DNA of 45,213 bases. Source: a virus. Positions 38,752-45,163 of this stretch are shown here, piece after piece (the first letter of the stretch is position 1; every line of letters begins with the position of its first letter). Location of the stretch: IMG/VR virus record IMGVR_UViG_3300029319_000026, positions 23,523 through 68,735 of that record. The stretch is one strand, 5' to 3'. The notes below the pieces were generated by a model. It did no database searches, was not told the DNA's origin, and was given only the letters and a program-made list of their open reading frames with translations. Position numbers and translations under genes: made by a program.

Positions 38752-40818
38752 ATGGGCGTCAGATCTACAAATACCACACAATCTTTTGGCAGCGACTTTT
38801 ATCGTAGTGGTTCTGATGTAACAAGAGCCTATGTTAACCAAGTATATACTGAAGATGTGTTTCACACACAAATATATGATGGAATTACTAATGGTGGACA
38901 AACTATAACAACCAATATTGATTTAGCAAATAGAGGTGGATTAGTTTGGATTAAAAAGACAGATGGATCACAAAACCATACTCTTTCAGACACCGAACAG
39001 GGTTTAGAATATCATGGAACTACTGCAGCAGCAGCTGCGTTCGGAACATCTAATACCAGAGTATCATCACCAACATCAACAGGATTTAATCTTGGTAGTG
39101 ATACTGATGTTAATGAAGCTGGTAAAAAATATGTTTCATGGACTTTTCGTAAAGAACCAGGATTTTTTGACATCGTAACATGGGACGGCGATCCTGGTAC
39201 AGGTGGCAGGACACTTGAGCATTCACTTGGAAGTACCCCTGGATTTATCATAGTTAAGCAGACAACAGGAACATCTAAGAACTGGGCTGTTTGGCACCGT
39301 AGTTTGCCTACTAGTCCAGCAGGCAGTCACATGTACCTCAACACTCCAGGTGGTGTTGTTTCAAATACTGTTGTGTTCCCGTCAACTTCACCAACTAGCA
39401 CTCAATTCGGTGTTGGTGAGTTCTCAAATGTAGATGGTGAAAGTTATGTAGCATATCTTTTTGCACATGATGATCATAGATTTGGTGATTATGAAGATCA
39501 AGATATTATCAAGTGTGGAAAGGAAACAATGCCCCCATCAGGAGATTGGCATGATGTAGATCTTGGATGGGAACCACAATGGATATTAGTAAAACCAGAT
39601 GCAACTACAACAAATTGGCAGATATTTGATAGTAGACGAGGTATTGTAACAACTGGAGACTCAGGTGCAGCTACTGGAAATGAACGAGAATTAAATCCTA
39701 ATACACCTAACGGTGAAGACCCTGCTGGAGCAGAAATGCTAGAACTAACTGGAAATGGTTTTAGGATAAAAGTTGGACAATATGGAACAAATAATGACGT
39801 ATATTATGTTGCAATAAGAAAGGGTATAAAGAAACCAACTGATGCAACAAAGGTATTCAATCCAGTAGTATACACTGGTGAAACTGATGCTGATGGAAAT
39901 GCATTAGCGCAAGATTTTGCACCAGTAGATCTTTATGATGGTGGTCGTTTATTTTGGGCAAAAATATATACAGGATCAGGAAACGGTACAGGTCATGTTC
40001 TTGCAACGAACAAAACTGGACTAGTATCTGTAACTAGTTCTTCATCTGGAAGTGAAACATCATTTGCAAACATAGTTTGGGACGATCCAGAGTTTGTTCA
40101 ATTAAATTCCCAGTATATGAACTTAGAGACTAATACACACATATCTTGGAATTTTAAGACTGCTGCAGGATTTTTTGATATTGTCACATGGCAGGGAAAT
40201 GATGCAGCAAATAGAGCACTTACCCATAATCTTGGAGTACAACCAGAACTTTTGATTACGAAACGGAGAACTGCTAATGATAACTGGAATATTTCTACTC
40301 CAGATTTAGTTACCAGTGGTGAAGGTTTCTTCTTTAACACTCAAGGCAAACAAACAGGAGTGAGTGCTTTTGGTGTTAATGGTGTTCCTGCACCCACTTC
40401 TTCAGTTTTTTATGTTGGGAGTGATACTATTATTAATGGAAGTTCTGATAATTATATTGCACTATTATTCGCAAGTTGTCCTGGAGTATCAAAAGTTGGA
40501 ACATATTCAGGAAACACTGGTAATAATGTTGATGTTGATTGTGGATTTACTAGTAATGCAAGATTTGTGATGATTAAACGCACTGATACTCAAATTACTG
40601 GAACATCAAATGAAGAAACAAACTGGTGGATATTTGGTGAAAATCTTGGAATAACCTCTGGTAATGACTATGTTATGCAAGCAAATACTTCAGACGCAAG
40701 AGTTACTGCAAATTGGTTAAGTCCGCATCCAGACAATAAAGGATTTAGAGTTAATAGTGGTGCTATTGCAGCATTAAATGCAACTGGTGGAACATATCTC
40801 TATCTTGCTATTGCATAA
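38752..40818 (+). CDS. DUF7483-type adhesin candidate, paralog of the 35239 product (688 aa)
   Basis: An attachment-like start (MGVRSTNTTQSFGSDFYRSG) is followed by YTEDVFHTQIYDG, which parallels YSDDVFSTYLYEG in the 702-aa paralog. The same two units occur: GGLVWIKKTDG, YVSWTFRKEPGFFDIVTWDGD, LEHSLGSTPGFIIVKQ, WAVWHRS; then WNFKTAAGFFDIVTWQGND, LTHNLGVQPELLITKRR. It also ends GGTYLYLAIA. Similarity extends from end to end with changed surface loops, as expected for duplicated adhesins that diverged in specificity. The propeller gene between the two paralogs may have been inserted or may be an alternative tip. Confidence 0.8.
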   Translation: MGVRSTNTTQSFGSDFYRSGSDVTRAYVNQVYTEDVFHTQIYDGITNGGQTITTNIDLANRGGLVWIKKTDGSQNHTLSDTEQGLEYHGTTAAAAAFGTSNTRVSSPTSTGFNLGSDTDVNEAGKKYVSWTFRKEPGFFDIVTWDGDPGTGGRTLEHSLGSTPGFIIVKQTTGTSKNWAVWHRSLPTSPAGSHMYLNTPGGVVSNTVVFPSTSPTSTQFGVGEFSNVDGESYVAYLFAHDDHRFGDYEDQDIIKCGKETMPPSGDWHDVDLGWEPQWILVKPDATTTNWQIFDSRRGIVTTGDSGAATGNERELNPNTPNGEDPAGAEMLELTGNGFRIKVGQYGTNNDVYYVAIRKGIKKPTDATKVFNPVVYTGETDADGNALAQDFAPVDLYDGGRLFWAKIYTGSGNGTGHVLATNKTGLVSVTSSSSGSETSFANIVWDDPEFVQLNSQYMNLETNTHISWNFKTAAGFFDIVTWQGNDAANRALTHNLGVQPELLITKRRTANDNWNISTPDLVTSGEGFFFNTQGKQTGVSAFGVNGVPAPTSSVFYVGSDTIINGSSDNYIALLFASCPGVSKVGTYSGNTGNNVDVDCGFTSNARFVMIKRTDTQITGTSNEETNWWIFGENLGITSGNDYVMQANTSDARVTANWLSPHPDNKGFRVNSGAIAALNATGGTYLYLAIA

Positions 40819-40827
40819 TTTCTCATA

Positions 40828-40835
40828 GATAAATA
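40828..40835 (+). promoter_or_regulatory. Late promoter GATAAATA for the 290-aa fibre gene
   Basis: It lies 9 nt after the previous stop and 18 nt before the ATG at 40854. Confidence 0.72.
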
Positions 40836-40853
40836 GAAAAAAGTCTTGGGATA

Positions 40854-41726
40854 ATGACTAAAGCAGTAACACTTGCTGAATTAGCAGATCAAAATGTATT
40901 AACAGCACTTGATAATAAAGTCGGTATTGCAACTACCAACCCCCAATCTACATTGCAGGTTGGAACTGGTATTACGATGGATGGTAATGCTGGTGTTATT
41001 ACTGCACAATCATTTGTTGGTGACGGTTCTGGTCTTATTGGTGTTGCATCTACTGATAATATTATCACTGGAACAGCTGCTACATTCAACAATGTAGTTA
41101 AAGTTGGAACTGGTATTACGATAGATGCTGCTAACAATGTAGTTAAAGTTGGAACTGGTATTACGATAGATGCTGCCAGTGGTATTATATCTGCAACTGG
41201 TATTGATGTTACCGGCAATTTATCCGTCGATAGTAATATATCCGTCGATGGTAATATATCTGTCGATGGTAATATATCTGTCGCTGGAACTATGACATAT
41301 GATGATGTCACTAATGTGGACTCTATTGGTATTGTTACTGCACGATCTGGTATTGTTGTTGTTGGTGGTGGTGTAACAGTTACTGGAGTATCAACATTCT
41401 ATAGTGCTGTAAAGGTTGGAACTGGTATCACTATAGATCCTACCAGTGGTGTTATCACTGCAACAAAATTCTCTGGTGATGGTTCTGGTCTGATTGGTGT
41501 TGCATCCACTGATAACATTATCACTGGAACAGCTGCTACATTTAACAATGTAGTTAAAGTTGGAACTGGTATCACTATGGATTCCGCTAGTGGTATTATT
41601 ACTGCAACATCTTTTGTCAAATCCGGTGGAACACCGGCACAGTATTTGATGGCAGATGGAACAACAACTGAAGGTGATTCATTAACTAAAGGGTATATTG
41701 CTGGTCTAAGTGCCTTCCTCAATTAA
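40854..41726 (+). CDS. Repetitive fibre anchor protein (290 aa)
   Basis: MTKAVTLAELADQNVLTALDNKVGIATTNPQSTLQVGTG starts a repeat-built protein. The unit SFVGDGSGLIGVASTDNIITGTAATFNNVVKVGTGIT appears near residue 53 and again near 207. NNVVKVGTGITIDAA is tandemly duplicated at about 79-108, and (N/D)(S/G)NISVD repeats run at about 122-145. TMTYDDVTNVDSIGIVTARSG matches the fibre genes at 29205 and 34442. The C-terminus is short and hydrophobic (LTKGYIAGLSAFLN), like those of the other anchor proteins. The next gene is a small beta-rich protein. Probably an intertwined trimeric beta shaft (inference). Confidence 0.8.
   Translation: MTKAVTLAELADQNVLTALDNKVGIATTNPQSTLQVGTGITMDGNAGVITAQSFVGDGSGLIGVASTDNIITGTAATFNNVVKVGTGITIDAANNVVKVGTGITIDAASGIISATGIDVTGNLSVDSNISVDGNISVDGNISVAGTMTYDDVTNVDSIGIVTARSGIVVVGGGVTVTGVSTFYSAVKVGTGITIDPTSGVITATKFSGDGSGLIGVASTDNIITGTAATFNNVVKVGTGITMDSASGIITATSFVKSGGTPAQYLMADGTTTEGDSLTKGYIAGLSAFLN
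41088..41177 (+). repeat. 45-nt tandem duplication in the fibre gene
   Basis: Two adjacent 45-nt copies (41088-41132 and 41133-41177) differ only at the last base and encode NNVVKVGTGITIDAA twice. A more diverged third copy begins near 41549. Confidence 0.9.
41221..41286 (+). repeat. 18-nt tandem repeats encoding SVD(S/G)NI
   Basis: Three full in-frame copies of the 18-nt unit TATCCGTCGATGGTAATA with one or two changes are followed by a partial fourth (TATCTGTCGCTGG). They are within the coding frame and preserve it. Confidence 0.9.
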
Positions 41727-41732
41727 TAAATA
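41725..41732 (+). promoter_or_regulatory. Late promoter AATAAATA overlapping a stop codon
   Basis: It overlaps the TAA (41724-41726) and ends 20 nt before the ATG at 41753. Three genes follow without another octamer. Confidence 0.7.
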
Positions 41733-41752
41733 AATCACAAAGGGTTTAAGAA

Positions 41753-42121
41753 ATGGCTGCACCAAACATACTGAATGCAACATCAATTTATGGTAAGTCT
41801 ATGGGAGCTGCTCTCAGCACCACTGACACTACAGATATTTTGACATGTGCTTCTGATAAAGTTCTTAAGATTAAAAGTATTTTAGTTTCTAATGTTGATG
41901 GAACTAGTAATGCTGCAGCAACAGTATATTTTTACGATAGTAGTGCAACAACTAGATATGCATTAGTAAAAACTGTTAATGTGCCAGCAGATGCATCTTT
42001 AGTTGTGTTAGGAGATAGTTCAATATTATATTTGGAAGAAGGTGATCAAATTGAAGCAGGTGCAAGTGCAGCATCAGATTTAGAAATAGTTATTGCATAC
42101 GAAGAACTTGATGATGCCTGA
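41753..42121 (+). CDS. Small beta-rich virion protein (122 aa)
   Basis: The sequence MAAPNILNATSIYGKSMGAALSTTDTTDIL is followed by LKIKSILVSNVDGTSNAAATVYFYDSS, VNVPADASLVVLGDSSILYLEEGDQIEAGASAASDLEIVIAYEEL. The order (strand ending in SN, strand with VYFYD, 'P.d.sl', L.(L/E)EGD.I.(A/V).A) mirrors the second half of the 179-aa protein and, more loosely, the 133-aa pair. It sits, like them, directly behind a repeat-anchor gene and before a Gly-rich gene. From memory, similar short proteins are common in T4-like cyanophage fibre clusters. Function not established; a fibre joint or cap is inferred. Confidence 0.78.
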   Translation: MAAPNILNATSIYGKSMGAALSTTDTTDILTCASDKVLKIKSILVSNVDGTSNAAATVYFYDSSATTRYALVKTVNVPADASLVVLGDSSILYLEEGDQIEAGASAASDLEIVIAYEELDDA

Positions 42122-42123
42122 TT

Positions 42124-43194
42124 ATGAGATACAACGGTTCTATCAATGGAGTTCAAAATAACTCTTCACCCACATCATCACCTGGAATGTGGTCAATTAA
42201 TGATGTGCAAGAAAATTTAGTTGATGCAAACTGGCCAGGAGACGGCACAGCTTCTTTTGAATACCTTCTAGTCGGTGGAGGTGGTGGTGGAGGAGGAGGC
42301 GTCACTACCGATGCTTGTGGTGGTGGAGGTGGTGGAGGACAAGTTTTAAGTGGAACTGGTCCTATAGATTTGCTTACTTATTATGCTATAACTGTTGGTC
42401 AGGGAGGATCTAGTGGAAATGGTTTTTCTTCTGGATATGATGGTAGTACAACTAGTTTTTCTCAATCGGGTGGAGGCGGAGGAAATTTTTCTGCAGAAGC
42501 AATAGGTGGTGGAGCAGGACAAGGAGTTAATGCCCCCAGTTCAAACACTCCCTTTGCTAATGGTGGCGGTGGATGCAATAAAAGTAATACCACTGGTAGA
42601 GCAGGAATTAATTATACTGGTGGAGATGGTCAAAATACGAATGCAAAAGGTGGTGCTGGTGGCGGAGCAGGAGCAGGTGGAAATGGTAGTGACGGAACAG
42701 CTGGTGGAAATGGTGGAAATGGTGGAAATGGATTTCTTTCCACTATAACTGGAGCAAACGTTTATTATGGAGCAGGTGGTGGAGGAGGAAGTAATGCTGG
42801 TTCAGGAGGAGCAGGAGGAGCTGTTGGTGGTGGACCTGGAGGATCTGCTCCAGATGGTGGTACAACATCAACTGAAGATACAGGAGAACGAGCTACTGTT
42901 AGAAGCACTGGTTGTGGTGGTGGTGGTGCCGCTGTTTGGGGCGGTTCACCATCTAAATATGCGAATGGTGCTCCTGGAGAAAATGGGTGTGTTATATTAA
43001 AATATCCAAATGTATATGATATTTCTATAAATGCTTATGGACACGGACAAGGTAATGGTGGTCCAAATTCTCCAGTTGGGGTTACTGTAAAGAATCATCC
43101 TGATGGTGTTCATAAAGTAGCAACATTTATATCGGGAAATCAACCTAGTTTTTATTGGGTAAAGTCCGCATCTATATCTACAAGGGAGATTTAA
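42124..43194 (+). CDS. Gly-rich adhesin candidate (356 aa)
   Basis: The N-terminus MRYNGSINGVQNNSSPTSSPGMWSINDVQENL carries the GMWSINDVQ motif that precedes Gly-rich tips in many marine phage fibres. FEYLLVGGGGGGGGG opens the Gly-rich domain, which has long runs of G with A, N and S and a loop ending GCVILKYPNVYDISI. A beta tail (HPDGVHKVATFISGNQPSFYWVKSASI) follows. It is paralogous to the next gene (IQYLLVGGGGGGG, GIVILRYPNS). Two bases separate it from the preceding stop (TGATTATG), so translation is coupled. Confidence 0.8.
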   Translation: MRYNGSINGVQNNSSPTSSPGMWSINDVQENLVDANWPGDGTASFEYLLVGGGGGGGGGVTTDACGGGGGGGQVLSGTGPIDLLTYYAITVGQGGSSGNGFSSGYDGSTTSFSQSGGGGGNFSAEAIGGGAGQGVNAPSSNTPFANGGGGCNKSNTTGRAGINYTGGDGQNTNAKGGAGGGAGAGGNGSDGTAGGNGGNGGNGFLSTITGANVYYGAGGGGGSNAGSGGAGGAVGGGPGGSAPDGGTTSTEDTGERATVRSTGCGGGGAAVWGGSPSKYANGAPGENGCVILKYPNVYDISINAYGHGQGNGGPNSPVGVTVKNHPDGVHKVATFISGNQPSFYWVKSASISTREI

Positions 43195-43195
43195 A

Positions 43196-44242
43196 GTGGG
43201 AAAAAGAAATGGTTCTTTAATAGGCAAAAAAAATGTTGGAGCAGCAACCACTGCTACTTATAATGCGTCTGGTGTCTGGGGATTAAACGATACTCAACGT
43301 GTGATGGGTGAAGATAATTCATCTACACTAAAATCTAAGATACAAATTCAGTATCTTTTGGTTGGTGGTGGTGGAGGTGGCGGTGGATCAAAGATTCCCA
43401 ATATTCGAGGTGGAGGTGGCGGTGGTGGAGGTATGAAAGAAGGTACTTTAATTCTTGATAGTGGAACTCAACTATACGTTAAAGTAGGAGAAGGTGGTAG
43501 TGGTGGAAATAATCAATATCCAGGAGGTACTGGACAATATAGTAGGTTAGCAACTCCTCAAGTTGAAATTAATGGATGGGGTGGTGGACATGGAAATGGA
43601 TATAATTCCGCCCCAGATAATGATAAATGGGGAGCATCTGGTGGTGGACTAAACAACTATGCAGGTGCCGGGGCTCAGGCACACATTGGATATGTGAATC
43701 AAGGAAATCCAGGTGGACAACTATTTACTGGCAATCAGACCGATTATCCATCATCAAATCAATCGGCAGCTGGTGGAGGTGGTGCTGGAGATAAAGGAGA
43801 AGATGCTGGTAGTGCTTATGGTGGAAATGGTGGTATAGGTAAACAGAGTTATATCACTGGTACTGGAGTGTACTATGCAGGTGGAGGTGGTGGAGGTGCC
43901 CGTGATGGGCATAATAGAGGAATGGGTGGAGCTGGTGGTGGAGGTAATGGTGGTGTTGCACCACCAGGTTCATCACCAGGTTTTGAAGATGGATATAATG
44001 GGCAAGTAAATACTGGTGGAGGTGGTGGAGGTGCTGCAACTGGATCTAATGGTCAGAACTCTTCCTCTGGAACTGGTGGAGATGGTGGAAGAGGAATTGT
44101 TATTTTAAGATACCCTAATTCAATAGTTTGGTCGGGAGGATTAGGATTAACATATGGTAGTCATACTCCGATTCCTGGCACAGATGAACGATATATTCAA
44201 TTTACACAGGGAACTGGTAACATAACAATAGTCACTCAATAA
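43196..44242 (+). CDS. Gly-rich adhesin candidate, GTG start (348 aa)
   Basis: A GTG start at 43196 is supported by AGGGAG at 43183-43188, 7 nt upstream, and by the immediate junction with the previous stop. The N-terminus (MGKRNGSLIGKKNVGAATTATYNASGVWGLNDTQ) has the SGVWGLND motif matching PGMWSINDVQ of the gene before it. The Gly-rich domain begins IQYLLVGGGGGGGG and ends GIVILRYPNSIVW; a short beta tail follows (YIQFTQGTGNITIVTQ). This is the last gene of the late array and a hairpin terminator follows. Two adjacent Gly-rich paralogs may be alternative or paired tips. Confidence 0.8.
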   Translation: MGKRNGSLIGKKNVGAATTATYNASGVWGLNDTQRVMGEDNSSTLKSKIQIQYLLVGGGGGGGGSKIPNIRGGGGGGGGMKEGTLILDSGTQLYVKVGEGGSGGNNQYPGGTGQYSRLATPQVEINGWGGGHGNGYNSAPDNDKWGASGGGLNNYAGAGAQAHIGYVNQGNPGGQLFTGNQTDYPSSNQSAAGGGGAGDKGEDAGSAYGGNGGIGKQSYITGTGVYYAGGGGGGARDGHNRGMGGAGGGGNGGVAPPGSSPGFEDGYNGQVNTGGGGGGAATGSNGQNSSSGTGGDGGRGIVILRYPNSIVWSGGLGLTYGSHTPIPGTDERYIQFTQGTGNITIVTQ

Positions 44243-44251
44243 ACCGTCCAC

Positions 44252-44280
44252 AGACCCTCTGAGATACCCTCAGGGGGTCT
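44252..44280 (+). terminator. Hairpin terminator at the end of the late array
   Basis: A 12-bp stem (44252-44263 with 44269-44280, one G-T pair) with a 5-nt loop is followed by only a weak T-rich stretch (TATAG). The stem is strong; the poor T-run makes efficiency uncertain, and it could instead be a processing or 3'-protection hairpin. Confidence 0.65.
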
Positions 44281-44310
44281 TATAGTAGGTGCATACAGCA
44301 CTTAGGGGGT

Positions 44311-44406
44311 ATGACTACCACTCACAAGTTAATCTTCATTGCATCGTTCTTCTGGTTGATGAACTGGGGAACCCGTGTAACTGCATTGCTACTTGACAAG
44401 TTCTGA
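44311..44406 (+). CDS. Small single-span membrane protein (31 aa)
   Basis: An ATG at 44311 opens a 31-codon frame starting MTTTHKL and closed by TGA at 44404-44406. AGGGGG lies just upstream (44304-44309), an unusually strong but close SD. Residues about 7-28 (LIFIASFFWLMNWGTRVTALLL) form a hydrophobic segment with a Trp and an Arg, consistent with one membrane helix or an amphipathic one. It sits between the late terminator and an early-type promoter that overlaps its 3' end. Function unknown; small phage membrane proteins often target host envelope processes, which is inference. Confidence 0.6.
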   Translation: MTTTHKLIFIASFFWLMNWGTRVTALLLDKF

Positions 44407-44420
44407 AATCCCTGTAAAAT
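44393..44420 (+). promoter_or_regulatory. Sigma-70-type promoter TTGACA-16-TAAAAT
   Basis: TTGACA at 44393-44398 is followed by TGTAAAAT, with the -10 hexamer TAAAAT at 44415-44420 and a 16-nt spacer. It would start transcription near 44427, just before the SD (GGAGG, 44429-44433) of the 64-aa gene. Confidence 0.7.
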
Positions 44421-44444
44421 AACTCTGTGGAGGTTAATCAAAGT

Positions 44445-44639
44445 ATGAAGACTGAGTTTCTCTGTGTCCAACCTAAGAGCTCTAAGGCAAAGAATCGTTT
44501 TGCCAATCTAATGGACAACTTGCATTCTTGTCGTGTAGAGAAGAGATTGGATGGCAAAGTATTCCTTGCATCTATCTCTGGTAAATACTTCTTTTGGATG
44601 AGTGAATCATCCGATGACCACTGGGAGGTTATTAAATGA
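44445..44639 (+). CDS. Small hypothetical protein (64 aa), early-type
   Basis: ATG at 44445 (MKTEFLCVQPKSSKAKNRFANLMDNL) is chosen over the in-frame GTG at 44427, because the GGAGG lies at 44429-44433 and the predicted transcript starts at about 44427. The protein is basic at first, then has GKVFLASISGKYFFWMSES, a hairpin-like pair of strands. The stop overlaps the next ATG (ATGA). It heads a run of at least three overlapping small genes. Function unknown; similar short proteins occur in T4-like cyanophages. Confidence 0.75.
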   Translation: MKTEFLCVQPKSSKAKNRFANLMDNLHSCRVEKRLDGKVFLASISGKYFFWMSESSDDHWEVIK

Positions 44640-44833
44640 AAGATCAGTACACAATCAATGACGGTGAATCTAAACAAGACAAATGGAATCGTGGTCTTGA
44701 CATTTTTATTGAGTCGGTGATTAAACCTGACCCAGCACTCCGTCAATGTGCTCACAATCAAAGGTGTTATCATGAATTGATGGATATCCGTGGCGATGTT
44801 CTTCAGTATTTGAAGTCTAAACGATGGAACTAA
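44636..44833 (+). CDS. Small hypothetical protein (65 aa)
   Basis: The gene encodes 65 residues starting MKDQYTINDGESKQDKW. It overlaps the previous gene by 4 nt (ATGA), and GGGAGG at 44622-44627 sits upstream as SD. The sequence is charged and mostly helical by appearance (KWNRGLDIFIESVIK, CYHELMDIRGDVLQYLKSK) with two Cys separated by seven residues. No membrane segment or known motif. It is translated as part of a coupled small-gene operon. Confidence 0.72.
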   Translation: MKDQYTINDGESKQDKWNRGLDIFIESVIKPDPALRQCAHNQRCYHELMDIRGDVLQYLKSKRWN

Positions 44834-45042
44834 TTAAACCAGAAGATCCACAGTATTTCTCATTTTCTTCCGACGAACTTTATGATCGTCATCACTATAA
44901 AGTAATCAGTAAATCTGGTGAATCTATTACTGTGGATAACTGGGAAGATTTGAGGAACATCTGGTGGAATAGAAAACAATTTCTTTCACATGTAGAAGTC
45001 ATTGACAAACCAAAAGCAAGACAATCCAGAGGATTTCAATAG
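44824..45042 (+). CDS. Small hypothetical protein (72 aa)
   Basis: The gene encodes 72 residues starting MELIKPEDPQYFSFSSDELYDRHHYKV. It overlaps the previous gene by 10 nt. It has an aromatic-rich first half, then a strand-turn-strand (YKVISKSGESITVDNW) and a helix with Trp pairs (WEDLRNIWWNRKQFLSHVEVID). The C-terminus is basic (KPKARQSRGFQ). Nothing in it identifies a function. It belongs to the same coupled run as the two preceding genes. Confidence 0.72.
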   Translation: MELIKPEDPQYFSFSSDELYDRHHYKVISKSGESITVDNWEDLRNIWWNRKQFLSHVEVIDKPKARQSRGFQ

Positions 45043-45058
45043 AGTTCCTCACGTTTTA

Positions 45059-45163
45059 ATGTTCTTAGGTGTTATCTTTGCCACTCTTTGTGTCATTGTG
45101 GCAGGATACATACATGGAAACATGCACCTTCTTACTACACTGAAAAATGCTGCCAATCCTTAA
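45059..45163 (+). CDS. Small single-span membrane protein (34 aa)
   Basis: An ATG at 45059 opens 34 codons starting MFLGVIFATLCVIVAGYIHG and ending KNAANP, closed by TAA at 45161-45163. Residues 1-18 form a hydrophobic segment typical of a single membrane helix; the remainder is polar. No good SD is seen, and translation may depend on coupling from upstream, with a gap of 16 nt. It overlaps the start of the next frame by 17 nt. The short length makes the call uncertain; composition and packing favour a real gene. Confidence 0.5.
   Translation: MFLGVIFATLCVIVAGYIHGNMHLLTTLKNAANP

Noticed and set aside
41221-41286. Possible CRISPR-like array
   Set aside because: The 18-nt repeats are adjacent with no spacers, and keep the protein frame; they are coding tandem repeats.
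6447-41722. Long reverse-strand frames such as 6447-6785, 9351-9716, 36087-36590 and 40889-41311
   Set aside because: They are opposite strongly supported fibre genes. They arise from the codon bias of the plus strand and have no start signals.
10777-44242. A diversity-generating retroelement as source of adhesin variation
   Set aside because: No reverse transcriptase gene, no template/variable repeat pair with adenine-specific changes and no C-type lectin ending were seen in the window.
45002-45030. TTGACA at 45002 as another sigma-70 promoter
   Set aside because: No acceptable -10 box lies 15-19 nt downstream; it is within coding sequence for DKPK, which also occurs at the end of the 60-aa gene.
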